Of a DNA stretch of 64,000 nt, positions 23,681 to 36,385 are shown one piece after another. How positions within the stretch are numbered: position 1 is the first letter of the stretch; each line of letters begins with the position of its first letter. The notes beneath the pieces are model-generated. The model searched no databases. It had not been told where the DNA came from and worked only from the letters and a program-made list of their open reading frames with translations. Position numbers and translations under genes: made by a program. Source of the stretch: Dermatophagoides farinae (Eukaryota; Arthropoda; Arachnida; Sarcoptiformes; Pyroglyphidae); the NCBI RefSeq assembly GCF_024713945.1, contig NC_134677.1, positions 3,599,001 through 3,663,000 on the forward strand, given 5' to 3'.

Positions 23681-24262
23681 ATGAACCGACCAATTAATAC
23701 CAATACTGAAGCAAATCAATCAACATCTCAGCAGCAAACACAGAATGCAGCTACTGATGGTCGAAATTATGCACGTGTTGGCATCCGTCGAAAGATGAAC
23801 CGAAACAATAGGACATTTGCTCGGTTTTTAAAAGAAGACTGGAATCATGGACCATTAGATGATTGGGGGTGGGGTTATGCTTGGGGATATCGTCGTGCTC
23901 AATATCATTATATGGAACGGATCGAACGTTGTATATTCGGCCGAAATCGATTCTATGGACGACGAACATCAAATGTAACGAGTAGTGGTGTTGGTACTAC
24001 TTCTGGTGGTGGTCAGCCAAAATCATCCACAGCGGATACATCATCATCTCCTATTGGAACTAGTTTATCATCCAGTTTAAGCGGTGGAAAACAACCACAG
24101 CCTTCGATGTTACCACAAAGACAATTTCCACAACGAACAATGACATCAGCTGTTGCTAAAGGTCAAATGATCGAAACGCAAAAGATTTCCATACAGAATG
24201 AATCCACTTATTATGGAATAAAAAGCAAAGATGGTGGTGTTGTTCCAAAATCTAAACATTAA
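23681..24262 (+). CDS. Orphan basic protein with Trp/Tyr-rich core
   Basis: A 193-aa single open frame with coding-like composition. I do not recognise it. The N terminus is Asn/Thr/Gln-rich. Residues about 29-90 form a distinctive block with RVGIRRKMNRNNRTFARFLKED, then GPLDDWGWGYAWGYRRAQYHY, then CIFGRNRFYGRR. After that come Ser/Gly/Gln-rich linkers and a Lys-rich end. There is no signal peptide or transmembrane helix. The aromatic and Arg-rich core could bind nucleic acid or protein, but that is a guess. The gene is convergent with GST gene 1 (120 nt between stops). Confidence 0.6.
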   Translation: MNRPINTNTEANQSTSQQQTQNAATDGRNYARVGIRRKMNRNNRTFARFLKEDWNHGPLDDWGWGYAWGYRRAQYHYMERIERCIFGRNRFYGRRTSNVTSSGVGTTSGGGQPKSSTADTSSSPIGTSLSSSLSGGKQPQPSMLPQRQFPQRTMTSAVAKGQMIETQKISIQNESTYYGIKSKDGGVVPKSKH

Positions 24263-24382
24263 AAAGTTTTTAATGTAAAAAATGATTAATGGGAGAAACG
24301 CAAGTTTTTAATCCTGTGCTTTTTTTAATGAATTGTACCATTAAATTAAGAGAACTTGCTTAAATAATTGTCAAATTATCAA

Positions 24383-25147
24383 TCAATTGTTGTTGCTATC
24401 ATTATTAGTTGCTTTACATTGCTGTACATAATGTTTTAATGCTTCGATTGCCTTGACGAAAAAACCATCCGTATCATATGGTTTTAATGAATGGCATACT
24501 CGTTCATACCAGGTTTTAAGATGTGGATAATCAGCAAAATCATAATAATCGGAAGCAACTTCCATCATAGTACATGTAAAATACAAGGCTACATCAGCCA
24601 AAGTAATCTGTTCGGAACCAATAATGAATCGACCATAAAATCCGGCCATTACATCATTTAAAATTTTTAATGTTTCTTTTGCTTGGTTCAATTTGAATTG
24701 ATCTATTGGTAGACCGAAAATTGTGGAATACTTTTTCAGATAAAGATAGAAAGCTTGTTTTTTTACTTTGATTATTTCATCATTATTTGATCAACTTACA
24801 AATGGCACTGCGATCATTGAATAGAAACTTATATCAAATTGAATCCAACGATCGATTTGTGAACGTTTTTTAAGATCGTCATGTGGATATAACGAAGAAT
24901 CAGGATGTTGGCTCTGTATCAAATACATACAGATAGCACGTGATTCATCCAAGACAAAACCATCAACATCGACAAATGTTGGAACCTTATGGAATGGATT
25001 GATCTGGCCAAATTCTGGTAATAAATGTTCTTTTTCAGACAGATTAATCGATTTCATTTCCAAGTCTATATTGAGCATTCGGAAAATGGCAATAACCGTG
25101 CGACATGGTGGACAAGCCGCCGTATAGTATAATACCGGTTTCGACAT
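24383..25147 (-). CDS. Glutathione S-transferase, delta-like, with CPPC active site (GST 1)
   Basis: Exons 25147-24800 and 24730-24383 (69-nt intron, phase 0 after residue 116) give 231 aa. The N-terminal thioredoxin-like domain has NPFHKVPTFVD (cis-Pro), DESRAICMYL (the ES pair that binds the glutathione gamma-glutamyl group) and YPHDDLKKRSQIDRW. The C-terminal helical domain has ITLADVALYFTC, the N-capping box motif. The layout is that of arthropod delta/epsilon GSTs, which conjugate glutathione to xenobiotics. The position of the catalytic Ser, as in the neighbouring GST 2 (PFSGPCR), is Cys here (AACPPCR). This gives a CPPC pair more like thiol-transferases or omega GSTs. It is the tandem paralogue of GST 2 with the same intron position. 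Confidence 0.9.
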
Positions 25148-25440
25148 TTTTTTTGTGGCTAACAGTGGATGTAATTTGTTCCAACCAAAAATAAAAGAAT
25201 AAATAAACATTCATTTCGATTAAATAGCAGATGGAAAAAATGCGCAGTTTGAAATTTAATTCATCATCAATTATCATAGAAATATGATAAACATTGTTGA
25301 TATGGTATATGGTGACATTGACGATTAGCCATAGCCATATTCATTGTACTATTTACATTGCTATCAATTAAATCAAATTGCATCAAGGTCTTTTATTTAT
25401 TCATTTATTTGTCACAGTGTTTTTTTGCAATCACAATCTA

Positions 25441-26187
25441 TTACTGTTTAGCAGATTCGGCCATTCGTTGTTGAGCAAATTGCTTGATCATTTCAATTGC
25501 TTTTGGAATTTCTCCTTCTGTATCGTATTGTTTCAATGCTTCTGCAACTCGTTGATACCAGGATTTCAAATTTGGATAATCATCAAATTTAAAATATTCA
25601 GAATAAATTTCCATTGTATTGCAGCTAAAATACATGGCAATATCGGCTAATGTTATTTGATCGGAACCAGTTAAAAATTTGCCTCCAAAGCTTGCCATTA
25701 CACCATCCAATGTTTTGAGCGTTTCTTTACCTTGTTCTACTTGATGATCTTGAACTGGTTTTCCTCTGAATTTACAATACTATTGGAATGGAAAAACATT
25801 CGATTAATGGTCATCTTGATAAAAAAAAGATTCACTTACCATTGGAGTCGAGATAATAGTTGCGAAGCTAATATCATAATGAAGCCAACGATCAATTTGT
25901 GTACGTTTTTTCAGATCATTATTCGGATATAAGAAAGAATCTGGTTTTCGACTTTGCAACAAATACATGGCAATTACACGTGATTCATCAATAGTGAAAC
26001 CATCGGTGTCGACAAAAGTTGGAATCTTATGGAAAGGATTAACCTTGAGGAATTCAGGTTTAAGATGTTCTTGGGTTAAAAGATCCAATTTTTTCATTTC
26101 CATCTCAACATTGAGAATTTTAGCAACGGTCGAAACAGTTCGGCATGGGCCGCTGAATGGATGAAAGTAAAATGTTGGTTTAGACAT
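25441..26187 (-). CDS. Glutathione S-transferase, delta-like (GST 2)
   Basis: Exons 26187-25840 and 25779-25441 (60-nt intron at the same phase-0 site as in GST 1) give 228 aa. Residues 7-17 (YFHPFSGPCRT) carry Ser12 at the delta/epsilon catalytic position. NPFHKIPTFVD, DESRVIAMYLLQ and QITLADIAMYFSC mark the glutathione site and the C-terminal N-capping box. The protein is predicted to be a cytosolic dimeric detoxification enzyme. A good TATA box lies upstream. It sits in the same direction as GST 1 with about 290 nt between its stop and the GST 1 start codon, consistent with tandem duplication. Confidence 0.93.
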
Positions 26188-26290
26188 TTTTTTTATTATT
26201 CAACGAAGTTTTTTTTTGCAGATTCTCTGATGAAATGATGATTGATGTTATGTTAGATTCAAGTGACAATTTATTCCAATCAATATAGAG

Positions 26291-26298
26291 CTTTTATA
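26291..26298 (-). promoter_or_regulatory. TATA box of GST 2
   Basis: On the minus strand the sequence reads TATAAAAG, about 105 nt upstream of the ATG at 26187. Transcription start would be near 26262, giving a leader of about 75 nt. Confidence 0.6.
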
Positions 26299-28183
26299 CC
26301 TAAAAAACGGTTTCCATTCGTTTCTAGTATTTTCTAAAAAATGGGCTGATAATTTTTTTTTTTTTTTTGAATATACAAAATATTGCGTGCAAACATCAAT
26401 TATTAAATTGAATGGAATAAGTGTTTTTGTATGTTATATTGCACCTATAGGTACGATCGGCTGACAATTCATTTGTTTTTCATTATCTAAAATTGATTGT
26501 GATATTGAATCGACCTTGGCCAATATCATCATCATTGAATATATGTGGTGAAACAAGTAGACAATGATAATTATTATACAATCGTTATATGATTTTTTTT
26601 TTGTATCTTCAATTCACTAAAGTGAGAAACTTTATTATTATTATTATATTTAAATGAAATCTAAAAATTGAACAATTTTACGCATAAAAAGCTGCACCAA
26701 CAATATTATCACAGCATATCATACATGGAGACAGACAAGAAAAAAAAAGAATAAGATTATCATTCAATCATCATAGTTTCCAAAAAAATTTAATGTTTTT
26801 TTTTGCCAATGGTGTTGTTAACCTTGATTTAATCATTTTTGATGATTTGATTTGATGAAAATGATGATATATTTGCCGACAGACAAATCCATCGTTGTTT
26901 GTTGTTGTCATGTCAAAAAATAAAATGGATCAACATCACAAAACACTGATATATAGTCTGTGTGTGTGTCACGTAAGAATATATTGGGAAAAAAACCAAT
27001 ATATAAACATAATTATTATTAGATGAATGCAATGATATGTTCATTCAAATCATATAAGATTATATTTATATAGGAAAGTTATAAAGTACAATGGAAATAT
27101 GCACTTAAAGATATACCAAAAATTTTTTTTCCTGTTACTTATAAGAATGTTTTTTTGGGCTCGAAATAAATAAAACAGATTATAATTTGCTTGACCATCA
27201 TCGATGATGATGATGATGATGATGAGGATCATATTCCGGAAAATTGAAATTAAGATAATAAAAAAAGGATCAATTGATCGATCGAGTGTTGTTTTTGTTT
27301 TTGCAAGCCACACATACAAATAAGAAAAAAGAACTGGATTTATAAAAGAAAAACACTTGCTATTTATGTTTCAGTTTCCATTTCCTTTTGAGGAAAATAA
27401 GTGTCCAAAAATAATTAATCATTGGAAATGATAAATTATCATTGAATATTTTTCAGTTAATAAAACAAAAGAACCACAAACAATCAACAATATAAATTCA
27501 TTGAATGTTTTGCCAGGTTATTGTATAAGAGTATTCATTTTATATAAACTGACCAAACCCTTAATATTGTTTGTTTGTATGTGTCTCTCCACGATGAAAT
27601 GTAATCGGTAAAAATAATATAAAAAACCTAAAAACCTAGATATGTAATGATGACAATAAACAGTAGAAAATTTTTTTTTTTTTTTGACCATTTGAAACAA
27701 TTAAAATACAATTGATTGCTACGCAAAGGTAAATATTTCAAATAATAGAAATGCATCAATGATAAATCGATGAATGGAGAAAAAATTGTTTTTAAGCAAG
27801 AAAACAAAAAAATCAAAAGCTAACTAATTGTATTGGTTTACATAAATCAAATCAGATCAAAGTCAAATCGATCGACTTTGAATCAATAATATGATTGCGT
27901 GTATTCTGTGTATGTGTGTGTGTGTTTTCGATGAATGTAATCGCAAAGTTAATACAATAGTGAAAATTGATCAATCAAAATATCAAACATAAAAAATGAA
28001 TGAAGAAAAAAAAAAAGATTTCAAGGATATTCATTCATGTTGGTAAAATTATATTTTGTTTGGCTATTAAATTCGTACATTTTTTATGGTCTCTTGAATC
28101 AAAGATTGATTTTGACATTTCTTGTTATTATTATTAACCGCTTTTTTGATCGATTCTTTTCAATTTTTTTCCCAATACTTGCG

Positions 28184-28190
<7 letters not shown>

Positions 28191-28214
<24 letters not shown>

Positions 28215-28227
28215 AAGAAAGAGAGAA
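28191..28227. repeat. (GA)n microsatellite
   Basis: About 12 GA units, then interrupted GAAA/GA units, preceded by a short GT run. Confidence 0.9.
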
Positions 28228-29526
28228 ATACAATGTCCGTGTCTGACACGGTCAAATCTATTGAATAACTGAAATGACGACATCAAAACGACAACAAAAA
28301 AAAAACAAATCTGTCCAATTAAATAAGATTTACACATCTTTTTTATGATGTCAAGAATAAAAATTCAGTCAATAAAATCTGACAAATTAATGTATCCACC
28401 TTATGTTTTATATCATTAATAACGGTATTAAATCCATTGGCCAAAATCAACATGGTTAGAAAAAAAAGAAAACAAAAATGTAGGCCAAACAAGGAGTAAA
28501 CGTTTATTTATCCGGTGAAAAAAAAATAACAAAAATGGAAATAAAAAATCATTTGTATGTTGGTGATACATGACACACTATAAACAGTACATATCTACAA
28601 AACACCCGGCAATATGAAACTAATAGAAATTGATTGTCATATTATGGTCATGTCTATGTTTTATACAATAATATGATTTTCTTTACTTGTAAACCACAAA
28701 CAACAACAACAACAACATTATCATCCTTACGACATCGATATGACATTGAATATTTGAATCCGAATACTAATAATAATGATATGAGGATAAAATGTTGCCA
28801 GGAAAAAAATGTGATTACTTACTTACTTATTTTTTTTTCTTTATCAAACTATTGTTGACAATGTTTGTAATGAATTTCTCTTTACATACATTGTCAAACA
28901 ACAACATACAATCAGATTATGATTGACAAATAAAGAATCAACTTGTTGTTATTTATTTTTTGATGATGATGATGATGATAATGATAATAATAATGATTAT
29001 TATTATGGTTGTTTAATATGTGTTGATAATAAATTATTAACATTATCCTGTTTTCATTATTTGGCTTTATGTTCATCGATTCATCCGATTGGTTGTTGTT
29101 GTTGTTGTGCACAATGGCTTCCAAATATTGTTCCTATATACAATACAATTATTTTTATTCAATTTGAATATTTCCTTTTCAATTTGAATGATGAATCCAT
29201 TTCAGGAAAAAAAGAAACAAGAAAACAAAAAAAAAACATTACTCTCCTCTCATCGTTAAACATATAGCATCATCATCATTGTGCTCTCATCATTTTGTTG
29301 ATCACTTGTTGCTGCTATGGACCACCAACACTTGTTATTTTATTCCATCATTCGATCATGTTGATCAGTGAAGTGAAGTGTTCCAATCATACTGGAACGA
29401 ATTAGATCATTTAAAATATAATGAATAGATCGATTCGAATTTTTTTTTCACTTGACAACCAAGTTATCTATTTTCAAATATTTATATTCAAATGTTTTAT
29501 ACTTTGTTACTTTGCTGTAAATAATT

Positions 29527-29557
<31 letters not shown>
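29527..29557. repeat. (CAT)n microsatellite
   Basis: About ten CAT units in non-coding sequence. Confidence 0.9.
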
Positions 29558-32500
29558 ACATCTATTTTAAATCTTCACCCATCGGCAACTTTGACTACAA
29601 ATATCTTCAAATCAGGTGCAAATCCAAAATGATTGATCCATCATTCAAAAACGATAATCAATAATATGATTATCGGCGCAAAAGTTTATCGTAATGACAA
29701 TTTTTTCATTAAAAAAATGAAGACTTGGATCATCATCATCATCATCAATTCAGTGAATTTTTTTCATCATTAATCTCGAATCTTCGGGTTATTGTAAGTA
29801 GACAAAGACAAGGAAAAAAAATAATTTTTCCATCAATTCTCTTGTATATACAATAGAAAAATTGTCAAACCAAAAACAAAAACATTCAACAAAATATGAC
29901 GACAACGATGAAAAAAATTGATGTTTCGTTATTTGTTGGCAATGAACCATAATGATAGTCAATGACACTCATCGTTTGTCATCCGGTTTTTCTTTTCTTT
30001 TCATCATCGTTGTCGTTTGAGTTTGTGTGCATGTATGTATGAATGTTTGACAATCAAAAAATATTTGATTAATTGACAATCATAATAAGCTTCAACATCA
30101 TCATGATCATTGATTGATTGATTGTTACCAGTTTTATAGAAAAGAACATAAACAAAATTAATCAAAGATTTTTTAAAAAATAAAATTTCAACAAGAGTTT
30201 TCGTCGTTTAACAAATTAAATCGTGATCAACAATATCAAGATATATTACCGGAAAAGTAAGTAATTTTGTTGAATTTTTTTTTCGTTAAAAATATTCACG
30301 TATGCCAGGATCATGTCAGATATATTATTTTTCAACTTATTAATTCAAAAAAAAAAAATGAGAACCACACTGGGAAAAAAAATTCAAACTGATTATTATA
30401 TTTCGAATTGAATACTCACAAAAAAGTTTATTCATAGTTAGGTTTGGGTGAGAGCTGTGGATATGAAAACAATAATTCCAGAAGCCACATTATAGCTTTT
30501 GCTTTTTATTTTTTATTTTTTTTTTGCCTTTCTCTTTCATAGTAATGATAATATAATGAATGATGATGATGATCTTTCGTTCATTGAAGCATCTTTATTG
30601 AATAATAATTTATAAATAATTTTATTTACAATTTCAAATATTCAAATTTGGCTAACGTATCATCTTCATTTATTGGTTGAATTGGCATTTGAATTTACAT
30701 TTAGTATCGTCATATCAAAGAAAAAAAAATTTTTTTCCAATACATTAAATTCAAAAGATTATAATACCATTACATTTGATGTTTAATTTCTTGTTTATTG
30801 TTTTTGTTTGGCCATCGATAAGAGATTAGACCTTTTTGCAATGTGGTTTCCTTTTAATTTATTTAATTTCATCATCGTTCGTGATCAGAATTAATTAGTT
30901 GCTTTTTTTCTAATTCGTTTGTTCCTAATAAAATTTTTTAAAATTTAATTCCAAAATGAAATTATCGACGTTGATAAACATCTTTTTTTTGCTTAATCTT
31001 TTTAAATCTTTCATCATATTTGAATATGTTGATAATGTTTTCAAATATCTTCATATCTTCGTTTTGTCACCAAAAACAACAACAACAACAACTACAAAAA
31101 AGATGGTTGTTTAAAGATATGTACATCAAAAGTGGACAATGTCCGCAATGAGACAGTCAAAATTAATAAAGAAAGAGTTATAAATGATCATTTTGATTCG
31201 GCCAAACAGCAGGTGACCATTTGCCTTTTTTTTACGTTGCCGTATGATTTATGATCATCGAAAGTAAGCCATATACATCGGATGATGATGATATTTTATC
31301 AATTTTTCAAATCATTTCAGGTCAGTTTTGGGTAAACTATATATTTTCAATTTCTTAAAATCCTGAAAATTGAAATGATATTTTTTCTTCTTGAATAGTG
31401 AATTCATTCATTCATTCATTCATCATGATACAATCAACATTGTAAAATCAACGCGTTTGTCATCCAACAAGTCATCCGTGGTTTTTTTTCAATGGCTAAA
31501 TTTAGTTACATCAAGAGAAAAAGATTTTTTGGCGGTTGTTTTAAGCTGAATCCACAAATGATAAATGATTCAGCCATATCTTTGTGAATGATCATCATCA
31601 ATACGTTTTTTTCCAATCTTTCTTTCAATGCATATTTAATTTTTGTTTAAAAATCTGATAATTCGATACTATCAGTATTATTGACTACTGTTTAGGTTTT
31701 TTTTGTGTGGATTTATCTGAATAATTAGATGATTAAAAGATTTCGAAATGAATAATATCTTGTGTGACAATCCACTTACAAATTGAAGATTAAAGGGAAA
31801 TTAGCATTTAGAGTACGCATCTTATTGATTTATAGTATATCTGTTTATCGATAATCATCGTTTTAATGAATTCATTGATTTTTTTTCCGTGAAACTAGCT
31901 CTATTTTGTAATTTGTGGTGTATGAATGAAATGATGAAATTGTGAATGGCCATTGGATATTACGCCTTTATAATCCGATTATCGATTGATTTTAGCCGAT
32001 AGCAAACAATATTGTAGATGATCAAATTGACATCATGGAAAAAAAATTTTTCGAGTTTTTTTTTTAAATATTATTCTGCTTGATTGCTACCGATTCGACA
32101 AAAGTGTGCCATCATGTTGCTAAGTTATACTTAAAAAAGTGTGATTTTTTTCTAGTTCAAAAATTTCTTTCTTTCGCTGTCATCGACAACATCAAATGGT
32201 TCATCCGTATTCATCAGTTGGTTTTGTTGTGAAGGCTTCATTCATATTTGCAAATTGATGATGACATTATTTTCTTCACTATTTTTTTCTTGTTTTCTGT
32301 CCGCTGTCAAATTCCATCGCAAAGTGTTAGTTAGTAAATATTTGATCGAATTCGTATCACTATACAACAGTTCCATTAGCAACTTTTTTATTTGTATGTC
32401 GACATTTTGGCCCACTCACATCTTCTTGAGACGATCATTAAGAGGATTGAATGCTAAAACACACACACACAAACAAATCCAATTTTATATGCTTCATCCT

Positions 32501-33356
32501 GTGTGTGTGTGTGTGTATGGGCAACAATTTGGTTTTTTCAGGTTAACTTCGTTTGTTTAGTTTGGTTGTTCTCAATTTTTTTATTATTTTTTTCTTCCTT
32601 ATTTCAATAATATATAACCGGGATTTGAGCGAGGTATATTATGTATGTAGGGATGACTGCTGATGTTTCTCAATTGTTGTAATAAAATTGGCAAAAAGTT
32701 GCTTTTGTCATCAAGAAACGAAAAAAAAATCGGCAATGATCACAAGACACGTTCTCACAAAATCTTATTGCATCATTTTTGTCATGTAATCAGAAAACAA
32801 GAATTGTTGTAGAATAATTCTATGCACACTACACACTATATGAGTAAATTTCATTCATTCAATTTTTTTTATATTATTCCTTATTATTGTTCGCCACTAA
32901 AAAAAAATACGATTCAAAGGGTGGTTTGGAAGATGCGACTGACATTAAGAATTTTTAGACAATTCGTCATTCAAAATATGTTATTTGCAAAAAAAAGTCC
33001 TTTTAATAATAACGATAACAGACGAGAATATTTAAATAACCAACAACAGAAAAAAAAGACATGGATGGATAAATGAATGTATGCTTGGTGGTTATTATTG
33101 AAAAACATTGAATTTAAAGATGAACTGTCATCGTACAGAATAGTAACAGAAAAATATAAATTATTTTTTCATGTCCGATGATCCGTTATTATTATTTGGT
33201 GACATAACCTTAAGCATAATTTTTTTTTTGTTTTAGTTTCTTGATAGCTTTTCATCATCTCTTTTGGTTGGTTAGTTGATTATTCGATAATGTATGTTTG
33301 GTTTCATTTGATCATGTCTAAACCAGTGTTGATGGCATCAATTCATTTCTTTTTTT

Positions 33357-33377
33357 TCTCTCTCTCTCTCTCTCTCT
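33357..33377. repeat. (TC)n microsatellite
   Basis: About ten TC units following a T run, in non-coding sequence. Confidence 0.9.
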
Positions 33378-34676
33378 TTATTTTCCTTACTCTCATCGGT
33401 AGCCTTGCTTTCATTTTATTATTGGAGATGTTTAGTAAATTTTTCATTTTCATCGTTCGCCAAGTTTTTTTCTTCTTACCAGTGTTTAGTTCATTCGTCA
33501 CTTTCAATGATGATGGTTGTTTTGTCGTTTTCGTCACATTCATTCTGATATTAGGATGCTTACAATGATAATCTGTTGGTGATAAAGAAAAAAAAATTTT
33601 TTTTTCTCGGTTGCTTCCGAAAACAACAAACAAACCAACTCAATGATCATCATTGTCATTGCTTGTATCGATGACAATGATGTATGACAATTGTGTTCAA
33701 GATTAATCGATTCTAATATTTGCCTATATATGTTTTTTTTTTTTTGCTTCAACTAACCACGTCAGCCATTTTTTCTTTCTTCCATTATACAAACTCAAGA
33801 TTCTGATGTGGATTTTAGATTTTTCACTAGAGTGTGAACAACAACAACAACAACAACAACGATGTCAACAATTTGCTTCATCGCTCATGTTTTCTGACTG
33901 AATAATAATGGAGAGATTGAAAGAAAAAGAATAAAAAGAATCATCAAAATAAAGTTCAAATAATATTTATGAATCTGTCGTTATTGCTTTGACTCTGCCA
34001 TTTATTCATTCAAATGGCTTCGATGGCTTGATTTTTTAAATTATTATGTTAGATGTTAGATTTTTTTTTATTATAATTGTAGAAATTGAGATTGAATGTG
34101 AGTGTTTTTAGCATAATAAAAGCTTGGCATACGACATTTCGCATGACATGATGAACATTGTCTCAAAAAATTATTGATGCCACATACATATAAAAAAAGG
34201 AAGAAAAAAAATACGATTTCATGTTTCATTTCGTCATTGATTGATCATCATCTTCATTTTGCTAAAATTACCGTTTTTTTTTCTATTTTGTTTTACTCAT
34301 TTATCCCTTACACCCACGTTTCTTTCGCCTATCTCATCTGGTTTTTTCTCGAATGAATTAACGAATTAACGAAACGAAGACAACGACCAAACAGTAATTC
34401 ATCAGACATTCAAACATTTAGCTGCGAAAAAAAAATTCATCCACTAAACATATCCATCGAAAATTCGAAAATCATTTGTGATCATCATCGTCCTCAACAA
34501 TGAAGACCAACAATATTTTGAATTTATTGTTATGGGATAGATTTTTTTCCGAATACTAATACATTCATGATTCGGTTGCGATAAAGTGCCAAAGATAAAC
34601 ATGTCAAGTGAATTGTGACCATTTTTTTGTCTATAAACAATTTGAATTTAAATCGTTAAAAAAATTATTTGTCAAA

Positions 34677-36385
34677 ATGATTGACGATCAACAGGAAATC
34701 AATAATAATAGCCTAAATTTATCGAAACATTCGAACGAAATAGTATTATCACAACCACCACCAACAACAACAGCATCATCGACATCAACATACGATGAAA
34801 CTGTTTCGAATCCACAATCTATGCCTATTATACTTCAGATTGATTCTAGTCATCATCTTGATGATGAAACCGTACTAAACGATTGGATCGAGCTATCCGA
34901 TGAGAATGTTCGAATAAAAAAACTATATGAAAAACTTCGTTGTGAATACAATGATCTTGAATTTCGTTATGAGTCTCTTATGACCGAAAAATCTACACTC
35001 AATCAACTATTGCAACAACAAACTGAACAATTATGGGATGTGAAAAAATCATTAAATAAATCAATCGATTTAAATGAATATGAACGTGTACGACAAGATT
35101 TGGAACATTCCAATGATGAATGTCGTGAACTCGTTGTAAAGAATAAAATTCTTCGTCGTAATTTAGATGGAAAAGAATCAGAATTACAACGATTACAGAC
35201 GATTGCTGATGATCTTGGGGAACAGAATGCTGTTCTTCGTGAGCAGATTATGGTTAACGGTGAAAATCGTGAAATGACCACCAAATTATTGTGTGATATC
35301 GAATCAATGCAGACCAAGATGAATGAATATTTGGTAAGTTACATAACAGCAAATATTTCTTTCATTATTTCCTTTCAAAATAAATAGATTTCAATCACTG
35401 ATCTAAGTGATGAAAATCAAGAATTACGCCGTCTATTGGATGAACAATATAATCATCGTGTCCATGACCTGAATAAAAATCTCAATCGATCATCAACAAC
35501 TTTAACTAGTCATTGTCCATCCTATACGGAAGTGATGGGTACACCACCACAGTCATCACTACAGAATAATGCTGTACAATTTCGGTCTAATTATCCGTTG
35601 TTTAGTGATTCACAAATAAATAATGGTGCCAATGAAAAATTCAGCATCGATAACATGTGTTCATATTCAAATTTGAATCTTAATCAATTATTACCTCGAT
35701 CATCATTTGATTTCAAACAACAACACCGATCATCATCTACAAGAGTTGAAACAATGGCTGATGTTATAATTGATGATCTGGGACAACAAATGGACCAGAT
35801 GAAATCCGAAATCGCTCGTCTAGAAAATGAGAATGAAAAATTTCGAGCTGAGCTTGAACAACGACAACAGCCGATTGATAGTGACAATAACGACGAAGAA
35901 ATGGACAAACGAAGTGAATCGAACGATTATACGAAACCACAGCCTATGGTTGTGTTAGCTCATTCTCCGCTAACTGAAGATCGATCGGCACAAACCGATC
36001 CGATCCCATTGACGATAGAAAGTAGAAAATTTATTCGGTAAGTCAAATTGTTGGTCTGTTATAATGAATAAAAAAAATACTTATTTGCATCCATAGATGT
36101 CCGTTGGATCATACTCACAATGGAATGAATATTGATAATGTTGAACAAAATAATGGTGCCAAACAAAATCATCGACGGCATCGATTTTTGGCAATTGCTT
36201 CTTTGGTTAAATCAAAATCTAGCCATCATCATCATCATTACCATTCTAATCATCTTCATCCGATAATCAAACAACAATCGACCATAATAAATTCATCAAC
36301 TACAACAGTTTCATTGATTAAATCACGAAAACAACAACAACAACAAAAGAAAAAAAGGAAACGACGATTATTTTGTCTATTTTGA
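34677..36385 (+). CDS. Coiled-coil protein with basic C terminus, family not recognised
   Basis: Exons 34677-35333, 35388-36037 and 36097-36385 (introns 54 and 59 nt, GTAAGT donors, phases consistent) give 531 aa. Residues about 75-250 are a long heptad-rich coiled coil, interrupted at the first intron and resuming with SITDLSDENQELRRLL. A second coiled coil covers about 342-382 (QMDQMKSEIARLENENEKF). Between them lies Ser/Asn-rich linker. The C terminus has a His run, then poly-Gln and a strongly basic patch ending KKKRKRRLFCLF. No motor, RING or membrane domain is visible. It may be a scaffold or adaptor protein, but no specific family can be named. The ATG at 34677 is the first in frame. 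A further 5' non-coding exon is possible. Confidence 0.8.

Larger units (their letters stand above)
26299..34676. other. 8.4 kb gene-less stretch
   Basis: No open frame here has family features. The sequence is AT-rich with many microsatellites. Strong plus-strand donor-like sites occur at about 29792 (TTATT|GTAAGTAG) and 30256 (GAAAA|GTAAGTAA). These could end non-coding 5' exons of the coiled-coil gene starting at 34677. Without transcripts this stays open. The stretch may also hold distal regulatory elements. Confidence 0.5.
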
